A stretch of 64,000 nt of DNA, from positions 248,001-312,000 of the forward strand of contig NZ_CP041970.1 of the NCBI RefSeq assembly GCF_009884975.1, given 5' to 3'. The position numbers and the translations under genes are program-made. The DNA is from Acinetobacter dispersus (lineage in GTDB: Bacteria > Pseudomonadota > Gammaproteobacteria > Pseudomonadales > Moraxellaceae). The notes beneath the pieces are model-generated. The model saw only the letters and a program-made list of their open reading frames with translations. It did not search any database and was not told where the DNA came from. Below are positions 1 through 8,237 of the stretch, in pieces (position 1 is the first letter of the stretch; the number at the start of each line of letters is the position of its first letter).

Positions 1-84
1 CATCGTCCGAGTTAACTCGGGCGGTGCCTTAATACCTTATAAATAACGATACTTACAATCATTCATCTTCATCAGAAGGACTAT

Positions 85-1404
85 ATGAAATTAAGTCAAG
101 CCGATTTTAAACACCGCCGTGATCTTCTTGCTGAAAAAATAGGTTGCAATAGTATTGCAATTATTGCGACACGCGCAGAAATGTATCGTAATCGCGATGC
201 TGATTATAAATATCGTGCAGACAGTAGTTTTTATTATCTCACTGGATTTGCCGAGCCAGAAGCTGTTGCTGTTATTGAAACCTTTGCAGAAGGTGAGGAC
301 TATAGCTACAGTTTGTTCTGCCGTGAACGTGATCGTGAAATGGAAATCTGGCATGGCTATCGTGCAGGTGTTGATGGTGCGATTGAAATCTATGATGCAG
401 ATGAAGCTTATGCGATTGACTTATTAGATGAAGAAATCATCGAAAAATTATTAAATAAACAACGTCTTTATTATCGTATCGGTCAACAAGCAGAGTTTGA
501 TGCTCGTGTTAGTGAGTGGATTCAAAAAGCGGATGCAGAACAGCGTCGTGGTAGTGCTGCGCCTGCTGAGTTGATTCAGCTTGATCGTATTGTTGATGAA
601 ATGCGTTTGAAAAAATCAGCACAAGAAATTGAGTTGATGCAGATTGCATCGAATATCAGTGCCGAAGCGCATACTCGTGCCATGCAAACCGTTAAACCGA
701 ATATGATGGAGTATGCACTTGAAGCAGAGCTCAATTATATTTTTGGGAAAAATGGTTGCGTACCATCGTATAACAGTATTGTCGGTGGTGGTGAGAATGC
801 CTGTATTTTGCATTATGTTGAAAACAACAAGCCATTAAAAGATGGTGATTTAGTACTCATTGATGCAGCATGTGAATATGAATTCTATGCGTCAGATATA
901 ACGCGTACATTCCCTGTCAACGGTAAGTTTAGCGCTGAACAGAAGGCTTTATATAATATTGTGTTAGAAGCGCAGCTTGCTGCAATTGATGCGACACGTA
1001 TTGGCAATCATTATAAATACCCACATCAAGTTGCAGTGAAAATCTTAACTCAAGGTTTGGTTGATCTTGGTTTGATGAGTGGCGATGTTGATGAATTGAT
1101 TGAAAGCGAAGCATTCCGTCAGTTCTTTATGCATGGTACAGGGCATTGGCTCGGTATGGATGTACATGATGTTGGTGCGTACAAGACTGGCGAAGACTGG
1201 CGTGCTTATGAAGCAGGTATGGTGGTCACTGTTGAACCAGGTTTATATGTTGCACCAGATGATGAAACAGTCGATGCAAAATGGCGTGGCATTGGTATTC
1301 GTATCGAAGATGATATTGTGGTAACTGAAAATGGTCCATTGGTTTTGACTAAGAATGTAGTGAAAACTGTTGAAGAGATTGAAAGCTTGATGGCAAGTCG
1401 TTAA
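85..1404 (+). CDS. pepP: Xaa-Pro aminopeptidase (aminopeptidase P)
   Basis: This cytosolic metallopeptidase of family M24B removes an N-terminal residue that precedes proline. At 439 aa it has the usual size, with an N-terminal creatinase-like domain (about 1-170) and a C-terminal pita-bread domain. The five metal ligands can be placed: D260 and D271 in the IDAACEYEFYASD stretch, H350 in FFMHGTGH, E384 in VEPGLY and E408 in IRIEDD. The spacing matches the E. coli enzyme. An AAGGA ribosome-binding site lies 7 nt before the ATG. It leads into two ubiquinone hydroxylase genes on the same strand, the classic pepP-ubiH-visC order. The first 84 bases of the window probably include the end of an upstream gene, but the frame cannot be decided. 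Confidence 0.96.
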   Translation: MKLSQADFKHRRDLLAEKIGCNSIAIIATRAEMYRNRDADYKYRADSSFYYLTGFAEPEAVAVIETFAEGEDYSYSLFCRERDREMEIWHGYRAGVDGAIEIYDADEAYAIDLLDEEIIEKLLNKQRLYYRIGQQAEFDARVSEWIQKADAEQRRGSAAPAELIQLDRIVDEMRLKKSAQEIELMQIASNISAEAHTRAMQTVKPNMMEYALEAELNYIFGKNGCVPSYNSIVGGGENACILHYVENNKPLKDGDLVLIDAACEYEFYASDITRTFPVNGKFSAEQKALYNIVLEAQLAAIDATRIGNHYKYPHQVAVKILTQGLVDLGLMSGDVDELIESEAFRQFFMHGTGHWLGMDVHDVGAYKTGEDWRAYEAGMVVTVEPGLYVAPDDETVDAKWRGIGIRIEDDIVVTENGPLVLTKNVVKTVEEIESLMASR

Positions 1405-1417
1405 ATTGATTTTGAAT

Positions 1418-1448
1418 AAAAGGGCTTATCGATTGATAGGCCTTTTTT
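1418..1448 (+). terminator. Rho-independent terminator after pepP
   Basis: GCTTATC pairs with GATAGGC around a GATT loop, with an A-run before the stem and CTTTTTT after it. It sits 14 bp past the pepP stop, so pepP probably ends its own transcript although ubiH follows on the same strand. Confidence 0.7.
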
Positions 1449-1549
1449 ATTTAGTTTGATATTCAAAACAACTTTTGAATATATTTTAAAAACATAGACC
1501 AAACAAAGTACAAATTCCCATCCTGATTTAAGTTAGAGTAAGATAGGCT

Positions 1550-1817
1550 AGGGTCTATTGATAGTTCACAAATGCTTGCGACAGTGGACATTTTTTAGGT
1601 GATACAAGGCATGGCTTATGCAATTTAGTCATTCTAAATAAATAAGCCATAACGCCGTAGTGACAAAAAATGTCCCTGTCCCGTAGGGTTATGGCAAAAA
1701 CTTCCTTAAACTTTGTTATGAAACTTGACAAGGGGGTGGCCATTGCCTACGTTTCATGCCTCGTTTAAGTTGTTTTAGCCTATAACGCAACGCATAGATG
1801 AACTATCAATAGACCCT
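1550..1817. repeat. Dispersed palindromic element, copy 1 (MITE-like)
   Basis: This 268-bp non-coding element is bounded by a perfect 19-bp inverted repeat, AGGGTCTATTGATAGTTCA at 1550-1568 and its complement at 1799-1817. Inside are further paired arms: GGACATTTTTT with AAAAAATGTCC, GGCTTAT with ATAAGCC, ATTTAG with CTAAAT, and ATGAAAC with GTTTCAT. The whole unit could therefore fold as a branched cruciform or RNA. Related copies lie at 15382-15585 and 31283-31548. TA dinucleotides lie at or next to both ends. A 62-codon open frame inside it is a by-product. It fills most of the pepP-ubiH gap. Confidence 0.85.
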
Positions 1818-1855
1818 TAACATCAAGTCATGAAAAACTGATAAGGAATAATATT

Positions 1856-3067
1856 ATGCAGCAACAAGTCATCATTGTCGGTGGAGGTATGGTTGGACTC
1901 AGCCTTGCTTTAATGTTGGCAAAATCTAATATCGCAGTAAAGCTATTAGAAGCTGTGAAATATCCAAATTTCGATGACGAAAATGTTGCCCCATATCATT
2001 CCAGTTTTGATGCGCGTAACACGGCATTGTCACGCCGCAGCGTACAGATTTACCAAAAGTTAGGTTTGTGGGAAGCCTTACAACAACATGCTACCCCAAT
2101 TCTGCAAGTGCATATTACCGAGCAGGGCAGTTTTGGTAAGGCTCGTCTCGTTGCAGAGCAAGAAAAAGTAGAAAGCTTTGGGCAAGTTATTGAAAATGCT
2201 TGGTTAGGTCGAGTATTGCTCACCCAAGTTCGTCAGCAGCCTCTGATTGAATTGATTGATGGTGTGCAAGTAACATCACTGACCCAAGATGCAGATCAGG
2301 TACAAATCGAAGCCATGCGTAATGGCGAATATATCCATTCCTTAAAGTCCAAGTTAGTGATTGCTGCCGATGGCCGCGACTCTTTCTGCCGCCAAGCGAT
2401 TGGCGTGGGTGTAGATGAGCATGATTATGACCAAGTCGCGATTGTGACCACTGTACAGACTTCTAAGCCGCATCAGCAGGTTGGCTTTGAACGCTTTAGC
2501 GCATTGGGGCCATTGGCATTGTTACCATTACCGGGTGAATACCGTCGTTCAGTGGTTTGGCCTGTAAAAAAAGGTACTGAAGCAGAATGGTTAGGTGAAG
2601 AAAATGATCAACATTTCCTTGATGCTCTACAGGAAACCTATGGGGATCGAGCAGGGAAATTTGAAAAAACAGGCAAACGTTTTAGCTATCCATTGTCGCA
2701 AGTGTTAGCAGATAAGCAGGCGGTTGGACGTGTGGTGTTGATGGGGAATGCAGCACATACCATTCACCCAGTGGCAGGACAAGGTTTTAACCTGTGCTTG
2801 CGTGATGCAGATGTGCTGGTTCGGTTCCTGATGGAACAATTGGCAAAATCAGATGATATTGGCACGCCTGAAAATTTACTGGCCTATGAACAATCTCGTT
2901 TAAAAGATCAGCAACGTGTGATCAAGTTCTGTGATTCGGTGGTGCGTGGTTTTAGTAATCAGAATCCAATTCTTAAATTACTACGCAATACAGGTCTGAT
3001 TGCATTTGATGTGATTCCAGGGGTTAAGCCTTTGGTTGCTAACTATGCAATGGGGCTAAAAGCATGA
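1856..3067 (+). CDS. ubiH: 2-octaprenyl-6-methoxyphenol hydroxylase
   Basis: UbiH is a FAD monooxygenase that adds the C1 hydroxyl of the ubiquinone ring in the membrane-associated Ubi complex. The 403-aa protein opens with a Rossmann dinucleotide motif (IIVGGGMVGLSLAL, about residues 6-19). It has the central ADGRDSFCRQ motif and the second FAD motif GNAAHTIHPVAGQGFNL. The segments FERF...GPLALLPL and GKRFSYPL follow E. coli UbiH closely, which distinguishes it from the paralogue downstream. An AAGGA ribosome-binding site precedes the ATG. Its stop overlaps the next start in ATGA, so the two genes are translationally coupled. Confidence 0.93.
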   Translation: MQQQVIIVGGGMVGLSLALMLAKSNIAVKLLEAVKYPNFDDENVAPYHSSFDARNTALSRRSVQIYQKLGLWEALQQHATPILQVHITEQGSFGKARLVAEQEKVESFGQVIENAWLGRVLLTQVRQQPLIELIDGVQVTSLTQDADQVQIEAMRNGEYIHSLKSKLVIAADGRDSFCRQAIGVGVDEHDYDQVAIVTTVQTSKPHQQVGFERFSALGPLALLPLPGEYRRSVVWPVKKGTEAEWLGEENDQHFLDALQETYGDRAGKFEKTGKRFSYPLSQVLADKQAVGRVVLMGNAAHTIHPVAGQGFNLCLRDADVLVRFLMEQLAKSDDIGTPENLLAYEQSRLKDQQRVIKFCDSVVRGFSNQNPILKLLRNTGLIAFDVIPGVKPLVANYAMGLKA

Positions 3068-4296
3068 GTGAAATCTTAGATGTCGTCATTGTCGGTGGTG
3101 GTTTAGTTGGCGGTTTAACAGCTTTATTACTCGCGCAAGGTGGGGTACAGGCGACGGTGCTAGATGCTGCACCTGTACTTGATCAGGACAAAACTTTGGC
3201 TGTGATGAATCCTCGTGTATTGGCACTCAGTCAGGCGACGATTCATTTGCTTAAAACAGTCGATGTTTGGAATGGTTTAGCACGTCAAATGCCATATTCA
3301 GGCATGCAAGTCTGGAATAAAAATGGATATGGTGAAATTAATTTTGGTCATGCCTCTGAACAGCAACCTCAATCAGATCAGGCTTTAGGTTCAATGGTCG
3401 AGCCAAGCGTTTTGAATGTTGCGATTCAACAAAAAATGCTGCAACAACTTAAAGACTATCGCACCCAAGTCAAGGTCATTCGAATCGAACAGATTCCACA
3501 AGGTTGGTCAATTCAATTGGCGGATGGCACAACACTAAAAACAAAGTTGCTGATTGGTGCAGATGGTGCGAATTCTTTTGTACGTGAGCAGGCTTATATC
3601 GATTTAGATGTACTGGATTATAACCAGGCCGCGATCAGCTGTGCGATTAAAACCACGCGCCCGAATCAATATGTGGCTCGACAGATTTTCCTACCGACAG
3701 GACCATTGGCTTATTTACCGATGGCAAGTCTTGATCCTCAAGAAAACGGTTATTGGCAATCAATTGTTTGGACTTTACCAGATGATTATGCTGATGAGTA
3801 TTCAGCACTCAGCGATCAAGCGTTTATGCAACTATTGACGCAAGAAAGCCTACATATGTTGGGTGAGGTGGTTGAGGTGCGTTCTAGAGCACAATTTCCA
3901 TTAAAAGCACGTGCAGCGCAACGCTATATCAAATCAGGCTTAGCACTGATTGGTGACGCCGCGCACGTGATCCATCCTTTGGCTGGGCAGGGGGTGAATA
4001 TTGGCTGCTTAGATGCTGCTGTATTGTGTGATGTATTACTACACGATTTAAAACGTGGTGTGTGGGCCAACGAACAAACTTTATTGCGTTATGAACACCA
4101 ACGTAAGGGGCAAAATGATGCCATGATGCATAGCATGTCTGCGATTGGATGGATTGAAAGTTCAGAATTATTTCCTTTTGTTTGGGCAAGAAATTTTGGT
4201 CTGAAACAGGTTGAACAGTTCGATTGGTTTAAGGATCGTTTTATGCAACAAGCCAATGGATTAGGAACATTGAAAGACACACAATATGCATGTTAA
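3064..4296 (+). CDS. UbiH/UbiF/VisC-family ubiquinone hydroxylase (UbiI-like)
   Basis: This second FAD-dependent aromatic hydroxylase of ubiquinone synthesis is 410 aa. It has an N-terminal VIVGGGLVGGLTALLLA dinucleotide fold, a GADGANSFVRE motif near residue 170, and the GDAAHVIHPLAGQGVN FAD/ribityl motif near residue 300. By position next to ubiH it corresponds to VisC/UbiI (C5 hydroxylation) in enterobacteria, but sequence reading alone cannot separate UbiI from UbiF-type activity. Its ATG lies inside the end of ubiH (4-nt overlap). About 170 bp of AT-rich sequence without an obvious terminator follows. Confidence 0.88.
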   Translation: MSEILDVVIVGGGLVGGLTALLLAQGGVQATVLDAAPVLDQDKTLAVMNPRVLALSQATIHLLKTVDVWNGLARQMPYSGMQVWNKNGYGEINFGHASEQQPQSDQALGSMVEPSVLNVAIQQKMLQQLKDYRTQVKVIRIEQIPQGWSIQLADGTTLKTKLLIGADGANSFVREQAYIDLDVLDYNQAAISCAIKTTRPNQYVARQIFLPTGPLAYLPMASLDPQENGYWQSIVWTLPDDYADEYSALSDQAFMQLLTQESLHMLGEVVEVRSRAQFPLKARAAQRYIKSGLALIGDAAHVIHPLAGQGVNIGCLDAAVLCDVLLHDLKRGVWANEQTLLRYEHQRKGQNDAMMHSMSAIGWIESSELFPFVWARNFGLKQVEQFDWFKDRFMQQANGLGTLKDTQYAC

Positions 4297-4469
4297 AAAA
4301 TAGTAGATATTTTTTAAACAATCATTTATAAATCAGAGTGAATTTGGTCATAAAAAGTACGTTTTAACAAATATTGTGCTTTGCTAAATCTGAAGAGCTT
4401 GCTAAATTCCACCTAGTTCTGATGGCCAAATAGCGATGATGAGAGTTGAGTCATTGTGGGGAGATGAAG

Positions 4470-4718
4470 ATGACGGAAATGAATGATTACGACGAAAACA
4501 CAGAAGATTCTGCTGTAGACGACGAAGAGGCGAAAGCGGCGGAAAGTGGTGCAGAGAGTGAAGAATCGAGCGCCAATGACGCTGATCTTGCTGAAGCGGA
4601 AACTTTAACCGTGACTGCTAAGCAGAAACAGCGCCAAGCTTTAGAAGATGAAGTGGCTGCGTTTCTTGCACGTGGTGGGCGCATTACTGAAGTTCCGCCA
4701 GGTGAGCATCAAGATTAA
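4470..4718 (+). CDS. SutA-like RNA polymerase-associated small protein
   Basis: This is a small acidic protein of about 82 aa. The N-terminal half is disordered and rich in D, E, S and A. The C-terminal half is TAKQKQRQALEDEVAAFL followed by ARGGRITEVPPGE. That AKQKxRxAL...FLxRGGxxxE pattern resembles Pseudomonas aeruginosa SutA, which binds RNA polymerase and adjusts transcription during slow growth. The match is from memory of that family and is inference. I chose the ATG at 4470 because GGGGAG lies 6 nt upstream; a TTG at 4446 and an ATG at 4464 are possible but worse placed. Unlike SutA it lacks a longer C-terminal tail. A bidirectional terminator follows. Confidence 0.65.
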   Translation: MTEMNDYDENTEDSAVDDEEAKAAESGAESEESSANDADLAEAETLTVTAKQKQRQALEDEVAAFLARGGRITEVPPGEHQD

Positions 4719-4731
4719 GTCTGAATTGACA

Positions 4732-4762
4732 TAAAAAAGCATCACGGTTGTGGTGCTTTTTT
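4732..4762. terminator. Bidirectional terminator between convergent genes
   Basis: AAAAAAGCATCAC, a GGTT loop and GTGGTGCTTTTTT form a strong stem with A/T tracts on both sides. It serves the SutA-like gene on the + strand, and on the - strand it overlaps the last codons of the MerR-type gene. Confidence 0.85.
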
Positions 4763-5191
4763 ATGTTGGTGTGACTCATGTTCGCACTCAAGTGGTTGGT
4801 GTAACTCTTTTAAAATGCCACATTGTTCAATGGTACGATGTTGTGAACATTGTTGTTTTAAATGGCTTAGATCTTGTTTGAGATGTTCCAGATTTTTAAT
4901 CTTCTGTGAAACCTCGGCAAGATATTGATCAATCAGATGATCGACCTCCATGCAGGTTTGATTCGGATCTTCGGCTAGACCCTTAAGCTTTTGAATATCT
5001 TGTATGGTGATGCCCAGTTCTCGGCAGTGTTTTAAAAATAACAATTCTGAAAGCATTTGTTCCGAATAATGACGGTAATTTCCTGCCGTTCGTTGGGCTT
5101 TTTCCAGCAACCCAATTTTTTCGTAATAGCGAATTGTATCTACAGATACACCTGACTTTTTTGCCAATTGTCCAATGCTAAAACTGATCAT
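4742..5191 (-). CDS. MerR-family heavy-metal regulator (CadR/PbrR-like)
   Basis: This 149-aa regulator has an N-terminal winged helix (IGQLAKKSGVSVDTIRYYEK), the RYY signature of MerR proteins, a long dimerisation helix and a metal-binding C-terminus. Cysteines at 80, 115 and 124 have the 35 and 9 residue spacing of the Pb(II)/Cd(II) class. A Cys/His-rich tail (CEHESHQH) recalls CadR. It is divergent from a cation transporter, and the shared promoter has the 19-bp spacer typical of MerR activation. Family knowledge says such proteins untwist the promoter when metal binds. Which metal (Cd, Pb or Zn) cannot be settled from sequence. Confidence 0.88.
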   Translation of the reverse strand: MISFSIGQLAKKSGVSVDTIRYYEKIGLLEKAQRTAGNYRHYSEQMLSELLFLKHCRELGITIQDIQKLKGLAEDPNQTCMEVDHLIDQYLAEVSQKIKNLEHLKQDLSHLKQQCSQHRTIEQCGILKELHQPLECEHESHQHKKAPQP

Positions 5192-5193
5192 GC

Positions 5194-5224
5194 TTGACTC
5201 TGGAGTTACTCTAGGGTTTTAAAT
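5194..5224 (+). promoter_or_regulatory. MerR-type promoter/operator of the cation transporter
   Basis: TTGACT (5194-5199) and TTAAAT (5219-5224) are separated by 19 bp, longer than the optimal 17 and characteristic of MerR-activated promoters. The spacer holds the dyad ACTCTGGAGT-T-ACTCTAGGGT (5197-5217), close to known CadR/PbrR/ZntR operators. It lies just upstream of both the regulator and the transporter, so it could also autoregulate the regulator. Confidence 0.78.
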
Positions 5225-5252
5225 CACTATAAAAGATTATGTGAGAAAAGTC

Positions 5253-5894
5253 ATGGCAGGGTGTGGTTGCAATACAACATGTTCACCAACACAAAAAATT
5301 AGTCCAAAGTTTAGAAAGGCTTTGTGGATTGCGCTCGTTCTAAATGCATTGATGTTCTTCGTAGAGATTATTGGAGGATCACAAGCACGATCTGTGTCAT
5401 TGTGGGCAGATGCGCTAGATTTTGCAGGTGATGCCGCTAACTATGCCATCTCATTGGCAGTGCTATCCATGACCCTGTATTGGCGAGCAACAGCAGCTTT
5501 ACTGAAAGGGATTACCATGGCCGCATTTGGTATTTTTGTGATTGTTAAAGTATTCTGGTCATGGTGGCTAGGTGTAACACCTGAACCAATGCTCATGGGG
5601 GCGATTGGTGTACTGGCATTGGCTGTCAATGTTATCTGTGCATTGATGCTCTATGCATTCCGTGATGGCGATGCCAATATGCGCTCGGTATGGTTATGTA
5701 GTCGGAATGATGCGATTGCCAATATTGCGATTATCGTTGCAGCTATTGGTGTATTTGGAACTGGAACTATGTTCCCTGATTTATTCGTTGCTTTTGTTAT
5801 TGCGTATTTAGGTGTTTCTTCTGGTTTGGCTGTGATTAAGCAGGCGAGAATGGAAAGAAAACGAGATCAAGCGAATATCATGACTAAGGCTTAA
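5253..5894 (+). CDS. CDF-like heavy-metal cation transporter
   Basis: This membrane protein of about 213 aa has roughly five to six hydrophobic helices and a Cys-rich N-terminus (GCGCNTTC) suited to metal capture. It resembles the cation diffusion facilitator family: helix 2 carries ADALDFAGD (a DxxxD metal site as in FieF), and a later helix has NDAIANI where CDF proteins usually have HDxxxD. The usual cytoplasmic C-terminal domain is missing, so it is a short form. The ATG at 5253 is preferred over the GTG at 5241. The divergent MerR regulator and operator imply metal-induced efflux. The substrate is inferred only from that context. Confidence 0.78.
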   Translation: MAGCGCNTTCSPTQKISPKFRKALWIALVLNALMFFVEIIGGSQARSVSLWADALDFAGDAANYAISLAVLSMTLYWRATAALLKGITMAAFGIFVIVKVFWSWWLGVTPEPMLMGAIGVLALAVNVICALMLYAFRDGDANMRSVWLCSRNDAIANIAIIVAAIGVFGTGTMFPDLFVAFVIAYLGVSSGLAVIKQARMERKRDQANIMTKA

Positions 5895-5926
5895 AACACA
5901 TTGTTGTTATTTCATATTGAGATGAT

Positions 5927-5952
5927 AAGGGGAGATTTTTTAATCTCCCCTT
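5927..5952. terminator. Inverted repeat between transporter gene and rsmI
   Basis: AAGGGGAGATT and AATCTCCCCTT form a perfect 11-bp stem with a four-base loop, between convergent genes. The T-tracts are short, so it may end transcription only weakly or may protect 3' ends. Confidence 0.6.
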
Positions 5953-5957
5953 AGGTT

Positions 5958-6800
5958 TTATTCATCTTGTTGGGTGAGTTCCAAAGCACGTTGGTACGCA
6001 ACTTTCTTTTTTATACCCGTCAAATCAGCAGCTAATTGTGATGCCGCTTTTACCGATAAATCCTGTAATAAGCGTTTTAATAACTCATCCAATTTATCCT
6101 GCTCCATATCTTTTTCCGCAGATGCTCCACCGACAACAACCACAATTTCACCCTTTTCTTGGTTGTGATCATTTTCGATAAAAATAACCAATTCTTTTAA
6201 AGTCATCTTTTTGATGGTTTCAAAAGTTTTGGTAATTTCACGGGCAAAACCTACAGGTCGGTCTTCACCAAAGACTTGCACCATATTTTTGATGCTGTCC
6301 AAAATACGATGAGGTGCTTCGTAGAAAATCAAGGTCTGGGTTTCATCCTTGAGCTTTTCAAGCTGGCTGATTCGTTGCGATGCTTTCGATGGTAAAAAAC
6401 CCTCAAAACTAAAGCGGTCACTCGGTAAGCCCACTGCACTTAATGCCGCAATTGCTGCACAAGCACCTGGTACTGGAATCACACGAATGCCATGTTCTTG
6501 CGCTGCACGAACCAACTTGAAACCAGGGTCGCTAATCAGGGGAGTACCAGCATCACTGATTAATGCAACATTTTCTCCTTTTAACATTCTTTGGAGAAGT
6601 TGATCAATTTTGTTACTTTCGTTGTGATCATGACACGCTGTGAGTGGAGTTGAGATATTATAATGTTTGAATAATTGAGCAGATTGACGAGTGTCTTCTG
6701 CGGCAACTACCGATACAGATTTTAAAATATCAATTGCACGAAAGGTCATGTCATCTAAGTGCCCAATCGGGGTTGCTACAACAAATAATTGAGCACTCAT
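5958..6800 (-). CDS. rsmI: 16S rRNA (cytidine1402-2'-O)-methyltransferase
   Basis: RsmI uses S-adenosylmethionine to methylate the ribose of C1402 in the ribosomal P site. The 280-aa protein has the tetrapyrrole-methylase-like fold: VATPIGHLDDMT at the N-terminus, AAEDTRQSAQLF, and ALISDAGTPLISDPG followed by VPGACAAIAALSAVGLP. These are the family signature blocks and the length is typical. It is divergent from the LpoA-like gene with 16 bp between the start codons, matching the rsmI-lpoA-yraN-dolP cluster of E. coli. Confidence 0.95.
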   Translation of the reverse strand: MSAQLFVVATPIGHLDDMTFRAIDILKSVSVVAAEDTRQSAQLFKHYNISTPLTACHDHNESNKIDQLLQRMLKGENVALISDAGTPLISDPGFKLVRAAQEHGIRVIPVPGACAAIAALSAVGLPSDRFSFEGFLPSKASQRISQLEKLKDETQTLIFYEAPHRILDSIKNMVQVFGEDRPVGFAREITKTFETIKKMTLKELVIFIENDHNQEKGEIVVVVGGASAEKDMEQDKLDELLKRLLQDLSVKAASQLAADLTGIKKKVAYQRALELTQQDE

Positions 6801-6816
6801 AAAAGGTAACTCCCTA

Positions 6817-7749
6817 ATGTATTACAAAAAATATTGGCTGCTACTATGTTTGGCGGCATGTGTGAGTCCAGTTTATGCGGACGTACTGGTGATTCTACCT
6901 GAATCTGGTACGATGGCGCGAGCTGGTCAGAGCATCAAACGTGGTTTCTTGAGCGCTTATACAGCATCTGGCAGTAAAGAAAAAATCATTTTTGTAGATT
7001 CTGCGAAAAACAACATCGATACGATTTTTAAGAAAAGGGTCAATAATAAGACTCGACTGATTGTTGGGCCACTGGCACGACCTGAAATTGAAACAGTGAT
7101 GCAACTCAAGCCAGCGATTCCCGTGTTAGCTCTAAATGATGTAAATACCCAAACCACCAATGTGTGGCAATTTAGTTTAGCCAAGCAACACGATGCCATT
7201 GCACTCAATCAATTACTCAAGAAAGACAAAATTAAAAACTTATTGGTGTTGCGCCAAGCGGGAACAGAGTCTGCTACAGAATTGTTTATGATGGCACTTA
7301 TGTCTGAGTATGGTTCCAATGTTCATGTTGTGAATGAGCTACCGAAGAAACTTGCTCGTAAAGAAGGATTATTATTACTGGGCAATCAGCAGTGGTTAGA
7401 ACAACTAGGGCCATTGCCTGAAAAAAATATTTATGCCACGGCGCTGAGTATTGAGCAGGACAAGCCGATTCCAATGGGATTGAGTTTTTGTGACACGCCT
7501 GCTTTATATAATGGGCAGTGGACTGATGTGATTAGTGCGTATAAAGAACAACCAGAGAATATGGCATTCCAACGTTTATTAGCCTTTGGTGGTGATTCGT
7601 GGAGTATTAGCCAGCAATTTCTGAATAGTTCTGATCGACACTTTTCTTTTGAGGGGCGAACTGGGACGATAGATGTGAAGGACGGTAAGGTATACAGACA
7701 GCCTTATTGTTACCAACAACAAAAAAAGGGAATTCAGGTCTTAAAGTAA
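6817..7749 (+). CDS. Short LpoA/LppC-like penicillin-binding protein activator
   Basis: LpoA is an outer-membrane lipoprotein that activates the peptidoglycan synthase PBP1A. This 310-aa protein matches only its periplasmic-binding-protein-like half (VLVILPESGTMARAGQSIKRGF at the start of the fold). The TPR-like N-terminal half of enterobacterial LpoA is absent. The first 22 residues are a signal sequence. A possible lipobox LAAC ends at C15, but a signal peptidase I site (VYA before D22) is equally plausible. Position between rsmI and yraN is the strongest argument. Whether it activates a PBP here is inference. Confidence 0.8.
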   Translation: MYYKKYWLLLCLAACVSPVYADVLVILPESGTMARAGQSIKRGFLSAYTASGSKEKIIFVDSAKNNIDTIFKKRVNNKTRLIVGPLARPEIETVMQLKPAIPVLALNDVNTQTTNVWQFSLAKQHDAIALNQLLKKDKIKNLLVLRQAGTESATELFMMALMSEYGSNVHVVNELPKKLARKEGLLLLGNQQWLEQLGPLPEKNIYATALSIEQDKPIPMGLSFCDTPALYNGQWTDVISAYKEQPENMAFQRLLAFGGDSWSISQQFLNSSDRHFSFEGRTGTIDVKDGKVYRQPYCYQQQKKGIQVLK

Positions 7750-7761
7750 GATAGCGCAAAT

Positions 7762-8166
7762 ATGTCACAGCAAAAGCATGACTTAGGGCAATGGGCTGAA
7801 CAAACAGCGCTTGCTCTTTTGCAGTCTCAGCACTATTTATGTGTAGATCGAAACTATCACTCACGTTATGGTGAAATTGACTTAATTGTTAAAAGGGACA
7901 ATGAACTGGTCTTTGTAGAAGTCAAAGCCAGATCAGCGGGGAGTTATGCCGAGGCTTGTGAAGTGATTTCTCAGTCTCAGCAAAGTAAAATAATTAAGAC
8001 AGCTCAATTGTTTTTACAAAAATATCCACATTATTATGACTTTGATTGTCGTTTTGATGTGATTTGTTTTGATTTTCCACAGAAAATTGCAAAAACAGTA
8101 CAACCAGATTTTTCAAAATTGCAGTATGATCAGCAATGGATTAAGCATGCATTTACTTTAGATTGA
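7762..8166 (+). CDS. yraN: YraN family putative endonuclease-like protein (UPF0102)
   Basis: This small 134-aa protein belongs to UPF0102, a PD-(D/E)XK-like fold of unsettled function found in most bacteria. The motif appears as [21 protein letters not shown], with D in EIDLI and ExK in VEVK, preceded by the [12 protein letters not shown] helix. It starts 12 bp after the LpoA-like gene and has the order seen in many proteobacteria. It is presumed cytosolic. Confidence 0.92.
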   Translation: MSQQKHDLGQWAEQTALALLQSQHYLCVDRNYHSRYGEIDLIVKRDNELVFVEVKARSAGSYAEACEVISQSQQSKIIKTAQLFLQKYPHYYDFDCRFDVICFDFPQKIAKTVQPDFSKLQYDQQWIKHAFTLD

Positions 8167-8237
8167 TTGATGAATCTAGGGGAAAGCTAAATATTGAAAA
8201 TTGAACAAATTTGTTTGTGGATAGGGAGTCTTGCCAA

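Noticed and set aside
1555..1743. 62-codon open frame on the minus strand
   Set aside because: It lies wholly inside the palindromic repeat copy 1, has no ribosome site and is not kept open in the other copies.
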